Position numbers and translations under genes: made by a program
Assembly: GCA_013400975.1 (NCBI GenBank)
Contig: WBMZ01008683.1
Coordinates: forward strand, 124,001 to 188,000
DNA: 64,000 nucleotides
Reading direction: 5' to 3'
Source: Atrichornis clamosus
Taxonomy: Eukaryota > Chordata > Aves > Passeriformes > Menuridae
In this document: positions 1 through 12,795 of the stretch, in pieces
Position numbering within the stretch: position 1 is the stretch's first letter
How the letters are laid out: the number at the start of each line of letters is the position of its first letter
Notes under the pieces: generated by a model
The model's input: the letters and a program-made list of their open reading frames with translations, nothing else
Told to the model about the DNA's origin: nothing
Database searches by the model: none

Positions 1-152
1 TGCTTGAATCTTTTGTTTGCTAAGTTGTCTTTAAGGCAGTACTAGCAAGTGAATACATTCTTTGCCCTGACCCAGAAAAGACTTATGAACACAGTTAAGT
101 TTATGTACTGTGAGTGGCCTCATTGACTGGTGATTTAGTGCAATGTTTCAGA

Positions 153-155
<3 letters not shown>

Positions 156-199
<44 letters not shown>

Positions 200-205
200 N
201 TTTTT
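156..205. repeat. Poly-T tract with an N gap
   Basis: An uninterrupted run of 44 Ts ends at an N (position 200), followed by five more Ts. The N probably marks a homopolymer or closed gap the assembler could not resolve, so the tract length is unreliable. On the minus strand this is poly-A, which could be the tail of a retroposed element, but the sequence at 206-500 (the side upstream of the tail) shows no recognisable source. Confidence 0.9.
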
Positions 206-3200
206 GTTATTTAAATCCCTGGAGAGGATGTAATAATACAAAACTGGCTTACCATAACTTTTTGGTTCGAAAAGAACAGGAGCAAAAATATATGCACTTA
301 TATAATGCAGGGTTTATATTCTGTAGTGTAAAGTTAGAAATACTTATTATTAAAACAATTGAAGTAATGTCAAAATAACAAATAAATATTATATGCACCT
401 TGTACCCTAGAAAATACAGTGCTTTGGCATCTGTAATTTATATTCATATGCCTTGAGTGTAGGTACACCTCCATTTCTGGTTATCCTTTAAGGCGAGGAT
501 TATCAAAATGCCTGGCTAAAACAAGACCTAGAGGATATTGCTCATATGATGCATAAAGATAACTAAGTGGAATTTCGTGTTCATTTTCTACAGACCGTAA
601 AAACCCCACAGGAGAAGCTTTCAGTAAGTATGTGGGAAAGTGTTAGACCCTCTCCACTCAATTCTCTACATAAAAGTATATTACTCAGGGTTTTATGGGA
701 AAAGAGTGAATGCTGAAGCATTGCCTGAAATGGTATGAGATGCCATATTTCACAAGAGCAGTCAATTTGATAACAGAAAAGCCAACAACCACAGGTGATC
801 GTGGCAATCGAGTTACTGTGCCTTTAAGTCTAGTGGAGCTGGGTTTGCCTCCCGGTGGAAATGAGAATTCCATTGCCATAGCTCCTACCTGTCTGTCCAA
901 AGTCTTTGTTAGAGAACCAGACAATAACAACGCTTTACTGCAACACCTGCTTCCAAACATACTTGTTTTTTATGCTTCTGAAAGATAATTTTTGTGTTCA
1001 CTTTTGCCTAGAGTGGAAGAGTCCAGAAGGATCAAAAGCCTTCCTGTCTGGCCTAGCCTGGGTGAGTCTCACTGCTACATTTGCTGTACAAGATTCACAG
1101 AAGTGTTTAGAAACTGTTGGCAAGTTGGTCTGAAAATGGGGAGGGGGTTTTTATGCTAAGTCCACAAGAGACTTCATTTCTTAATGAATAAAGAAGGATA
1201 TGAAGGAGAAAAAAGCAAGGGCAGAAAAAGGAGTTTAAATTCCACTACAGCTGCGTCAATGTTGTTGCAGTAATTTGACAGTATCCAGGAACTTATCAGG
1301 TTCTTGCACTGCATGAAGGAAATGTTTGTCCTTGAATAATGCATCACCATATTTGCAGTGTTTTTGTAAACAGGTCTTCCTGCCATCATTATTTCCTTTT
1401 GTTCTCTGCTTTGAGATGTAATCAATTTAAATTGCAAATTGAATATTTTTACAATGTTTAAATAAAATGTATAAAAGATTTGATTCTTCAAGGTCCTGTA
1501 ACAGAAAGATAAAGAAAAGGTTTACCTGCAAACCAAAAGAGGAAAAAGCAACTGACTGAAAAAAATTCTCTGCATAGCCATTTTGTTATGAAAATAAGTC
1601 TGTGGAATTAACAATGTCTGTAGGAACTGTACCAAGCAGTTAATACTTATTTCTCTCTTCCACAATACTTCAAGAATTTCCTCTAAAATAGGATGAAACT
1701 GGAAATTAGAGACTGTCAAGCTTCTAGAATGTTTCCACCACCACAGAGGAAAGTAACTGTGGGAGCAAAAGCATAAGGAATGGTATAAAATGAACAAATA
1801 TGTGATTCAGTGAAGAGCAGAGTATGTATGGCCTGAAGATGGTAGAGAATCAGACATTACATGGGCCTAACTGACAAAGCATTTTCATCATCAGTGTTGT
1901 ACCATCTCATTCATCTTCTCCTTTCTGTCCCTTTCTTCATCTTATTCCCCTCTGATCTGCCACAAACATAATTTAAACACCTTCAGTTTACCATTTAAGC
2001 ACCAGTAGAGGTAGAGGGGAAGACATGTAATGAATTAGCAGCATGATGCCAGGAAATAGCATAAGCCCACTAATTTAGAGATCACTGGAGCTGTGAGTTA
2101 TTTTGTGATTGTGATGTTTGGTAAAGAGGACCTGATATCAAATGATTCTTAGGAGCAATTATATTAGAACTCATAAAAGTCTGTCTCTACTATTAGTGGA
2201 TGGCAAGGGCACAACTTTTTTGCCAAAACAGATTTAGGATAGCTTCTATAAAATTATTTCTTTATTTTGAGATTCAAAATTTTCCTATTTATTAAAAAGT
2301 ATTGCATCTTTCACATGGGATGAAAAGCCAGGGAAAAACACAGCAATGCTAACTCATATTTTCTGACATTCCAGAGCTTAAAAAGTCAAAATATCATTGA
2401 GAACTTTATAAATTTCAATTTGACTCTATTCTCTTTCTGCCATCAAACACTCCATCAGTCCTATGGCATGCTTCATAGTAAACATCTTTCCTTACACCTC
2501 ATGCTATTGCACCGATATGGAAAGAAATTATACAGACTTCCAAACTCTTTATTTTTAGAGATTTGGAAGTGGAGTAATAGAAATAGTCTTCAACAATCTA
2601 GATTTCAATGTAGACACAGCCTCAAAAATTTAAAGATTCCTTTGCTGTTTGGCTGTTTTTCATTAGGTTCCGTTAGATTATACTCTCATTTGTCTCCCCT
2701 TCCCAGTCAGCTACGGTATAAAATTCGAAGTAAATTTATTGAAAAATAATTATTATCTGTGTAGACTAATGACAACTTTCTTCAATACAAGTGGAATAGT
2801 ATTGCCATATATCATCATAGTTTAGTTTCTAACTTGACAGTAACAGGCATCCAAAATAAATAATCTTGTAGCAATATTAAATAATATTAAATAATCCAAA
2901 GTCCTAAAAGTTTTTAAGATCTCATTTTAGCCCTTGTTTCTTTTTTTTTTGTTAAGTTGCTTCTTTTAATTTTTTCCTTTATTTTTGAAAGGCAAGAGAA
3001 TTAAAATTGTCATTAAGTACAATCCAATTTTTGGTAAAATCATGGCATTATATGATTACAAATCCTTAAAAGATTTTCAAATAATTTAATGGACTCAAAA
3101 TGGCTATCTCAATAAAATCAACATTTTAGAGAGAAAATTAATCATTATTGCAAAATCTTTAGAAAAAAACCTGTAAGAAACCTAAAGGAGACCTTCTGCA

Positions 3201-6200
3201 ATACGAGAGTAACCACTCTCATTATATTTTTAGATACAAAAAAGTGATATATTATCTACTTTCTATTTACATGTACTTACAAAAATGATTCCACAGAAGT
3301 TGCTGGGATTTATTTATAAGTTAGTAATCAACCACATGAACAAGGACTGCACAAAGTCAGCTCATAGCATATAAAAGCAACAAGGAGATCAGGTTACGTT
3401 ATGCAAGTTTTTATGCTTTCAGGATTTGATAATTCTAAATGCTGCCCAATCAAAAAGATCAACAACATTTTTAACTCTTAAGGAACAACTCCATCCAGTG
3501 AAAAGAAAAATTGCAAAAGAGATACAAATGGTAAGGAAGTCAAATTTGTCAAATTATTAATGTAAAGAAGGTAAATTTAATTCTCTCAGGAGAACAGTTT
3601 TTGTTTTGAAGAAAACCATATATCTTTCCCTTTCAAAATGGCAGACTCAATCTACCTGCTGAACAAAATCTACAATCTCAACATGGCAATGCTATTTACT
3701 AGATTTTTCAAGGAAAATTCTAATATGTACAGAAAGGCAGCATCATTATTCAAGTTGACATGAACTCCCTAGATATCCTTTTTAATTAACCAGATAAAGC
3801 AGTGTAGGAGCAGTTTCATCCTGATGCCATAGCTTGGGATGAGCTTCTCAGTGATCTGATGTGATCTGATGTGACAAATGACTTACTAATTTTACCTCAC
3901 ACCCACATTTCAAACTATACTGTAAAATGTCAGCTTCCATAACCCCTTAAACGGAGAGCAAACACAGTTTTGAAAAATTTCTTGCAAAATCAAAAATCAA
4001 GGTTTTGATAATCAGATAAGTAAAATGTAACACAGACCAATTAAAATACTTGGATGTAGTTTACATATACTTCTGAAGGAGAAGGATCAGGATTCAGGGA
4101 AGATATTTCCAGTAAGACTTCTCTAAGGCTTTAAAACTGGAAACTGAGCTTCAGTCTCAGTATTGCCCTCTGTACTGACTTTAATATACTTGATAAGGTA
4201 TTGGTGACCTCAAGAGCACAAGTGAACCATGACAAATGCCTTTACCCCCCAGAGGCCTACAAGGTGTGTGGCCATCCTTCCTCTTCCCTCACTTCCTCCT
4301 TCCTTTCTCTACATTTATATATGAGCCATTAGGAATGGTGAAGACTTGAAACACCTTTGTTGTCAACAGTGTGAGAATAACTTGTCTCCAGCAGAATAAA
4401 TCAGTGACATGAAATAAATGCCATTATACACTAATACTCCCAAGACTGGAACGAACAGTGGCTGATTCAAACTGAACTTCAGCAAGACCTAAGAGAAGCT
4501 GTGTGGCCTTTTCTCTTACTGAAAGGATGGGCCCCTCTATTTTCAAATAAGCTTTGTTGTTCAAAGCAACACAGTGGATCACATTTGCTAAATGTTAAAT
4601 ATTTAGATTTGAAAAAGGATTTGAAGGGTGAAAGAATATCTTCTTATGTCTTTGGGATGCTATGAAATAAGCGATTTTCTCAGAGGAGTCACCTCACATT
4701 GACTCATGCAATATGTTCAAACCAGATTAATATTAGCTGGTAATGAAAATGAAATACAAAATCTCCACCTTCTATAAAATAAGTCAGCAGCTTATCACCT
4801 TACCAAGACACCTGAGAAAACAATACATGTATTGTTCCATACCTTTCACTGGCTTGCAATTCACATTTAGTGCCAGCTCAAGGCCACGAACCTACTCCTC
4901 AGTATAAATATCTGTTTGATGACTGCATTACTGACAGACTTGTGCTCTTTTTATGATCCAGAAAGATAACAATGTTCCACTGGCACGATGCAATACTGAT
5001 TACGATTTACAGCCTGAAAATTCTGAGCATCATTCACAGACACATTCACTCTTATTTTCTTTCTCTGTTATTAACAAAAAACCACCCAAATCGTCAATAA
5101 AGAAAATCAGACAAATCAAAGGGAGATGAAGACTCTACTAAGACCATCTCATCATCATTCTTCATTACTTATTAAACACTTTTCTACTCTAGCATGCAAT
5201 CCTTCAGAAACTAGTCTGGTAACTTACCTATACATGAATTTACACAAATAAGACTCAGGTTGAAAACCAGAATATGAATGAGAAACAATTTTTGAACAAT
5301 TTTTGTCTTTAATATATACTTATTTGTTTGTGAGAACACAGTTATCTTTCTTGAAAAGCAAATTATCTGGACATTGGTATCACAACAGTGAGGAAAATTA
5401 CTTACTGTTTCTTAAGTGATCGTGTAAATACAACATAGCCTTTAGGAACGATTTTTAACTCTGATTCCACTGCAGTACCAAGGTATGTTTTGTCCATGAT
5501 AATAACAAATTCTTAGGACATCATTCAGTCATTTTTGCTTCATGATTATTTGTTACATTATACTGAAGGAATTTTGTTATTTATTTTCATTTTATTTGCT
5601 TTTACCACCAGCGTGGCTTCAATCACTATTTTTAATCAGAAAGTATACTACTAGTTGTTAGATTCTCCCTGGTCCTCAGCTCAGCATTACTCCTCTGAAT
5701 CTACAACAGATTTGTTTAAGGTAAATTAAGAATCAGGAACATATCCCAGCATATTTGTGCAAAGCTTCAGAGGAGTTAGAAATGACCCTTAGTCACTTGA
5801 AACTTAAAGCCTTTTATGTGAGGTTGCAGGAATGACAAAGATTTGATGTATGGAAACTGATGGTTTTTATTTGTTTCAGTTGGAGCTAGAAGTGCATATG
5901 AACACAAATTGTAAAACAGCTTGGTTACAGTCTTTCTAAGCTTGGGCTTATATTTATTTCAAGTTCCAGTTTCCAGATTTAGCCCTAATTTTGATTGGAA
6001 TGCTGTGAATGTAAACTCACCAGAGACAACTGAGACAAGGAAGACCACAAAAGGTTGCCATTCCCACTTGCAGAATATATCCCCCCTAATTTGCTGAATC
6101 CTGGAATCAGTACCTAAAATGTGAGCGAGTTCCTGGAGGGTGGGTAGGTTGTGCATCACTGCCATCTTCGGTACGCAGGAGGAATCGCTGGCGTGACGGT

Positions 6201-9021
6201 CATTCAAATGAAACATGTTGAAATAACTCATTTAAATATAATCAGATGGTTGAAATTTGACAGCAGAATGGAACAGATTTTTCCACTGTTTGCAATGCTA
6301 CAGCAATCAATAGACACAGCTTTTCTGTGCTGTATGCATATTTAAAAAAAAATATTTGGAGATTGAAAATCCTTGCACAATAAATAGGAAAATTAAAATA
6401 TCTCATATCACATTGCCAAATGATGGGGTAATAGACACAAACATATTGTTCTGTAAAAAACTGCTTTAAGAAGAAAAAGTATGAATTGATTCATTTAGTC
6501 AAACAGTGCTTGAACAGATGGTGTGATTAACAACTAGTATGTTAGCCATCTCAGGAGCTTACAGAAAAAGTAAACAAATGCCTTTAAAACATATCACTTT
6601 ATTCCCCAAAAGGTATTTTCATTCACTTATTAAAAAATGTGGAAATCTCTATAATTATGATAGAGATTTGAATATTGGGAAAATAGTAATCAGTCATGTC
6701 TGGCAGCTAAAATTGCATAAATTCTACTTTTTAATGCAGCCTTGAAATCTTGCAAGTTTTGGGTTTCACTTGATTGATTGAACTTACACACTGGTTTTAA
6801 TGCATCAATATATGGAGAAAAAGGTAGAGGAATGAACATTTGTCATTCAAACTTTAATGAGTAGTCTAATATAGATGATTAAGTATTGTATGAGAGCTGT
6901 TCAAAATAGGCCTGATTTTCATATAAGAAATGTGTTGCATCATTTAAACAGGGCAAAAGCTCTAAAAGCAGCCTTGGGAGTAAGATTACACATGCACAGA
7001 AAATGCATTTGTTTTTTTCACCACCAGTAGGAGATAGAACCAAGAAAAGGTATTGGCTTGTGCTGTGCTTCAACAATTTTCAGGTATTCATGACAGTCAG
7101 TATAAATGAGAACAAGCCTTTTGCTCACTCAGTTGGACAGGACTGGGAAGAGTCTTTCTGCACTGTGTTTATGAGAAGTATCTTGGACAGTTGCTATAGA
7201 TGACATTTCTCTTTGGATCAGTTTTAAGTAAAGACATTTTGAAATGGAATAAGAAAGAAAATGAATGATACTAGGAGCCCTGAGGAATCATACTAACAAC
7301 GTTGAGCAGAAGAATAGGAACAGAAACAGAATTTGTTCTCATTATCGTCTAGAAAATGCATCATGTGTATGCATAGTTGTATTCCACAGCAAACCTGAAG
7401 TCAGATCAGATCCAAAGGCCACACAACCTTGCCAACGTGTTGCCAAGTCCAAGCTAGGCACTGCCCAGTAGGTCAAACTCAGACCTGTGTTAGTGTCATC
7501 ACTCCGCTTTTTATAATGCCTGAAGAATTTGTTACTGGTGCTGCATTTAACCTCAATCTACCATAAATAAATTCAACCTTAAACCATGTACAAAATATTG
7601 GAGGAGAAAATTTAGGTATGGTCCATAAACGTTGTCTTACAGCAACATATCTTTCCTTCAGTAATGAAGTTTGGGTCATCTCTGACTGAAAAATGACGTT
7701 GACCATATTCTTCTGATGTCTCAATTGTTCATCAAGACATCTCTTTTTTATATTATTTATTTATCGAGATAGAAAAAGGGAATGTCAGTGCAATTAATAT
7801 AGAAACTAAGTCACTGCCAGCCATTTCAGTTTATATAAATCTGTCAAAATCAGAGTCCATACAAAATTATTCTGCTAGCAGAAAAAGACTAAGCAATTCT
7901 GAAGTAGTTACTAAAAATCTATTTCTTCATTTCTAGCATAGCGGGCATGTGAGAGGGAATTACATTATCAAAAACCTTTGTAAAGACCTGTGTCTGGTAA
8001 TATTGCCTAATTCTGACAATGCATAGCTTAATTTAATATATTCTCTGTTGAAAAATGAGAGAATTCATTTAAGATTTCCTTGTCTTCTCTCATGGTCTTT
8101 TCCTAACATTTGCATCAGCCAGCAGAAACAAGTCTGAAGAAATCTTTGTTGTATATAAACAGGACTGAAAGTTTTTCAGAAAAGATCAAGCAACGAAAAG
8201 TACAGATCAGTGCTTTGGACTGAAGTTGCATTGTTTTAATTGTTTTCATTGTCACAGATAAGTTGCAAAATAGCAACGTGCAGAAACACAGTAGTGACCA
8301 GGACAATATTTCTGATTATCAGTGAAATGAGAATTTGCTGCTGTGTGATACAAAAGTGCTCACCTAAATATCCAAGTGCCCTTGGTAGACTAAAGAATAA
8401 ACTATTAACTAACTGACACATCAAATGCAAAGCACCACACTGTAGTCTGCTTTTACTGCTCAACATTGCACATCTGTGATGTGCAAAGATGAGGGAACAA
8501 AAAACCTCATTTCAATATGTAGGTAACCAAATGGTCATAGCTCAAGGAAGATGTGAAGAAATCAAATGTCCGAGACATAAAATACCCTACCAGCCACCAA
8601 ATCCATTAAGAAAATTTCCCATTAGGATGTTCTCAGTGGATCACGATTGCAGTAGCTCAAGTAAGGAAATGAACAGCAAATAGTTTCATCTTTACACGTT
8701 AAAAGGCACAGAGCTGATCACTTGGCACAGATGTAATAGTCTGGTTCACAGGGCTAAAATGTATTACTCTTCATTCTAAGGTGAAAACCTCTGTGATGTA
8801 TCAGGACCTTTAAAAGGAATCATATAAATTGACACAATATCTATTCTTCCTAGAGTATATCAGTTCAAAAGTGAAAATATTGTGAACTTGTGGGTTTGGG
8901 CATTACCATAACATTATGAGATTTTAAAAGGTAGGGGACAACAGTTTGAGATTCACAAATTTTCACATATTTACCTACTAAGGAAATCCAGCAGGCAGTT
9001 CATGTGCTTTTTTGTAAGATA
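206..9021. other. Intergenic, no gene seen
   Basis: AT-rich sequence without convincing coding potential. Open frames of 60-109 codons occur on both strands, overlap one another and match nothing I recognise. The only structured element I noted is the short 10-bp tandem at 3851-3874. No splice-linked exons, RNA genes or nameable transposons were seen. Confidence 0.7.
3851..3874. repeat. 10-bp tandem repeat, 2.4 copies
   Basis: The unit gtgatctgat is present twice in perfect tandem, followed by gtga. It is a small slippage-type duplication with no evident function. Confidence 0.9.
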
Positions 9022-9079
9022 TGTTGGAAATAGAACTTTCAGGTCCCTTCCAACACAAACCTTTCTGTGATTCCATGAT
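9022..9079 (+). mobile_element. CR1 LINE 3' terminal fragment
   Basis: The sequence 'tcaggtcccttccaacac' followed by 'aaacctttctgtgattcc' matches the last ~60 bases of CR1, including the ttctgtgattc tail. It is severely 5'-truncated, as CR1 copies usually are. It stops exactly one base before the 470-bp duplicated block that flanks the N at 9550. Confidence 0.8.
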
Positions 9080-9549
9080 ATTGGAAGAAAAGAAAAAGGA
9101 AAGTTACAGAAATAGAGAGTAATTAAATCATTCACTTGCACTATAATGAACCAAACTTGACCCTTGCTAGTCAGATAATCCTGTATTTTCTTTTTAACCA
9201 TCGAAAAATTTAAAAACTCCTTTAGAAGTGATGATCTTCCTCTTAGCATAGAGGAGCTTGTGTCTCCTCAGTCTCTATATAGAGAAGCAAACACAATTAG
9301 CCTAGCAAGGACTACATACTTAGGTGCACATTTTACTACTGGAATGTTTGCTTCTTCTAGAACTTTGTATCTCCCTTTGCCAAAAAACTTTCCCAGTTTT
9401 TCTTGTTATGACACTGTGAAAGTATAGCTTTGATCCCCTACTTCAGCTTCCTTCATTTGGCAAAACAGGGAATTAAGTTTTCATTTCTGAGAGCTGAAGT
9501 CGTGTTCTGCAAAGTGAATACAATACAGATTTCAAGTATGTTTATGCAG
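9080..9549. repeat. 470-bp perfect direct repeat, copy 1 (probable assembly overlap)
   Basis: This block is repeated base for base at 9551-10020, separated only by the N at 9550. The offset is 471 bases throughout; both copies run from 'attggaagaaaagaaaaagg' to 'aagtatgtttatgcag' and I found no mismatch. Two contig ends carrying the same sequence and joined by a placeholder N would look exactly like this. A real recent tandem duplication is less likely. Confidence 0.95.
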
Positions 9550-9550
9550 N
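9550..9550. other. Single-N assembly gap between duplicated flanks
   Basis: One undetermined base sits between the two identical 470-bp blocks. It most likely marks a scaffold join in which overlapping contig ends were not merged, so the true locus may be 471 bases shorter here. Confidence 0.9.
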
Positions 9551-10020
9551 ATTGGAAGAAAAGAAAAAGGAAAGTTACAGAAATAGAGAGTAATTAAATC
9601 ATTCACTTGCACTATAATGAACCAAACTTGACCCTTGCTAGTCAGATAATCCTGTATTTTCTTTTTAACCATCGAAAAATTTAAAAACTCCTTTAGAAGT
9701 GATGATCTTCCTCTTAGCATAGAGGAGCTTGTGTCTCCTCAGTCTCTATATAGAGAAGCAAACACAATTAGCCTAGCAAGGACTACATACTTAGGTGCAC
9801 ATTTTACTACTGGAATGTTTGCTTCTTCTAGAACTTTGTATCTCCCTTTGCCAAAAAACTTTCCCAGTTTTTCTTGTTATGACACTGTGAAAGTATAGCT
9901 TTGATCCCCTACTTCAGCTTCCTTCATTTGGCAAAACAGGGAATTAAGTTTTCATTTCTGAGAGCTGAAGTCGTGTTCTGCAAAGTGAATACAATACAGA
10001 TTTCAAGTATGTTTATGCAG
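9551..10020. repeat. 470-bp perfect direct repeat, copy 2
   Basis: Second copy of the block at 9080-9549, directly after the N at 9550. The right flank continues as unique sequence from 10021. It does not carry the CR1 fragment that precedes copy 1, because the copy starts immediately after the N. Confidence 0.95.
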
Positions 10021-10638
10021 TCATTCTCTACTCCTCCCTGACCAGGATTTCCCCTGATTGCTTACTATGAACCAGAACTCCTAACTTGCTTGAAGCCACC
10101 ATAGTTTCCCTAAACAACTCTCAGATTAGCAATCATAGAACAGGTAGGACTGCCAAATGACCATGGAACCTCATGGCCCTCCTTGAGATCAATGTTCCTG
10201 CTGTGTGAATTCTGAACCTCTGAATTTGAAGTGAAACTTACAGCTTCCCATTCCTACCTACATTCCAGACGTATACCTAAGTGTTTTGCTCCATTGGCTA
10301 AATTCACTTCAAAATCTATAGTGGTATTTCATTTCTGCTGACAGAAAAGCTGATCAATAAGCTTTTACTATCATTTTATAATAAAGCAACTGAAAAAGGA
10401 GAAATGCTTCAAAAATTATCTCATTTGCTTGGTGACTGTCGTTTTTCTGCTTATTTTGACAATGAGCTAAATTACATCTTTCTTTTCCCTACAAAAATGA
10501 ACTCTGTCTAAACAAACATAAATTAGTTTAAGATAAATGAAATGAAATAAAATAAAATCAACAACCTTGCTTTAAAATTCAGCTCTTCAAGAAGCCTGGA
10601 GTCAGAATGATACTACTGCTAAAACTAAGAAGGGACTT

Positions 10639-10698
10639 TGCACTGAATTTCTGTGTCCCTGTAGTTCTCTGCACCAAATTTCTGTGTCCCTGTAGTTC
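10639..10698. repeat. Imperfect tandem duplication of a 29-bp unit
   Basis: Copies at 10639-10667 and 10670-10698 share 'atttctgtgtccctgtagtt' and differ only in the preceding 'tgcactga' versus 'tgcaccaa'. The spacing is 31 bases. It looks like a local replication-slippage duplication. Confidence 0.9.
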
Positions 10699-12669
10699 AC
10701 CATCAGTCTCACATGCAGTTTTTCCTATACCATGCAAGACCTTTTCATTCTTGTATTTACATAGGGGAGTCAGTGCTGACTAAACACTTTCTGCCAGCAC
10801 AAACTTTGCCTGAGAACCTGCTCAGCACAGGAACTTCCTGAGCCAAGCTGTGAGCGCTGAGGGGCCCATGTTACTGACTGGTTACTGCCTGCTCTGTAGT
10901 GCAGAGTGTTACGCTGCAATTCCAGTCCCCAAACCCTAATTCTTCTCTCACATCCACTGCATTTCCTCTAAGATAAACTGAGAATAAAGCATATTTACTT
11001 GCTTCCCTTTGTCTTGCTTCATTTTAGCAAAAATTCGATACATATTTCATGTATGAAATGGAAGAGCTGAGAAATATCCCATGAACACATGTATTTCTTT
11101 CCTACCTTTCTGCTTCCCTTACATAAATCTAAAAGCCACTTAAGATTTAAAGACAATTTGTTTCCCCCAGAAACAAAACCAAAAAAAGCAAAATACCAAT
11201 TGTCATTTCATTCTGTATTATTCCCCTGAGTCCAGCACAGTCATGCTACCTTCTCAGCACAGGAGTCAGCTGCAATCTGCAAAGGGAAACATGATGCCTG
11301 ATCTCTGCTGTTAAACTCAAACTTCCTTTCAGAGAGCTGCTGTTGCAAATAGACACCTGTAGACAATTGTGAAAACTTGAGTTCAGACTAAATCCTGTTC
11401 TAACTTAGTGGAAGAAGTCCATCATGCCATTTAAGTACACACACTAAATCACTGACAGGTTTATCAAATGCCACAGGAATTATAGCCAAATTATAGCCAG
11501 CTTTACATCTTCTTCTTTGCCTCTATCTTGTGACAGTTGAGTGATACTGCTAGAGCATGTGTGTTTGGCATTGAAATCAGGTTGATCTACCATTCTTCCA
11601 GGCTTCTGAGATGACAAAAAACCCAACACAGCTGTAGGTACAGATTCAAGAGCAGTTAAAATTGCAAAATCTGCTCACACAAAATTCAGGATCACAGATG
11701 ACTTTCCATCAGCTAGAAGCCATACTAGAGTTCAGTGACTCCCACACAACAGAGCACAGCAGACCCTGCTCTGGAAGCAAAAGCAGTATGCCTGCATCAT
11801 CAAGGCACTGAGCTACAGCCAGGGCTTACTACTGGGAGCAAAGATTTTGCTGGAGTGCAAAATCATACAGATGCCACTGGTCAGTTCGTAGGTTGGTCAG
11901 CACTAATTCAGGGCTATCTGCACCACATTTCATTGCAGAGCACTGACATTCCCTGAGGAACCTTCATAATCAGATTATGTGGTCTCCAGATATGAAATTC
12001 ACATAATAACACTGTTACATCTCCAATGATCAATAAACTAGATTTCTCAATGACAAAAATGACTACACAGCAAGATTGGCACTTTAGAAGAAATGGTATG
12101 TCACCACTTTTACTGACCAAATGCTGCTTAAACATATCTAAAATAAGAGACAACTTTTATGAAGACACAGAGCATGTAAAATCTCAGATACAAAATTGCA
12201 TAATTATTATCCCAGAGGCATCAGGGCTTGTTTTGAGCAAGACTGTAAAGGCTGCTACTAATACTGAAAAATGCAATATGAAAAATGCAAAAAGAGTGAC
12301 CCATTCTTTCAAATAAATATTCTCAATATGTACACAGGCCTTCAGATACTAAGTAAAACCAAACTTTCCTGGACATATTCCCATTCTAGAAATTACAAGT
12401 GATTGATTGCACCTCTTCTAGGGTAACATCAGAAACAGTCTGTGGGAGGAGGATACAAACGTCAAGTTAAATATCTACGGAAAGTTTGACATCCAAATCA
12501 AACCAAGCAAAAGCTTTGGAATAAGCTACACTTCAAAAATTTTAAATTTAATGCTATAAAATTATGACTGTAAAACCAGGACTTTGAGCATCATTGGAAA
12601 GCCAGCTGGATATCACTACTGCAACTTCCTGTGACATAAACACCGACTGTACTTCAAGAACATTGTCTC

Positions 12670-12795
12670 TGAAACTTTGTACACCCTGGACACTTTTGAA
12701 GCAGAAGGGAAGTGCTTCGGTAACACTGTCTACACAGCTTTGAACACCCCACGCATCTTTGAATACATTGGACTTAACACTTTGAAAATATCAAG
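12670..12795. repeat. Degenerate 'ctttgaacac'-like repeats followed by aataaa
   Basis: Within about 125 bases the pattern actttgtacaccc, acttttgaag, gctttgaacacccc, tctttgaatac, cactttgaaa recurs with variable spacing, and ends in taaataaataaa at about 12797-12808. The arrangement could be the tail of an old LTR or other retroelement with its polyadenylation signal, but I cannot match it to a family. No open frame accompanies it. Confidence 0.3.

Noticed and set aside
8971..9720. Two nearly identical minus-strand ORFs that look like a duplicated gene
   Set aside because: They are the same non-coding sequence counted twice because of the duplicated block around the N at 9550.
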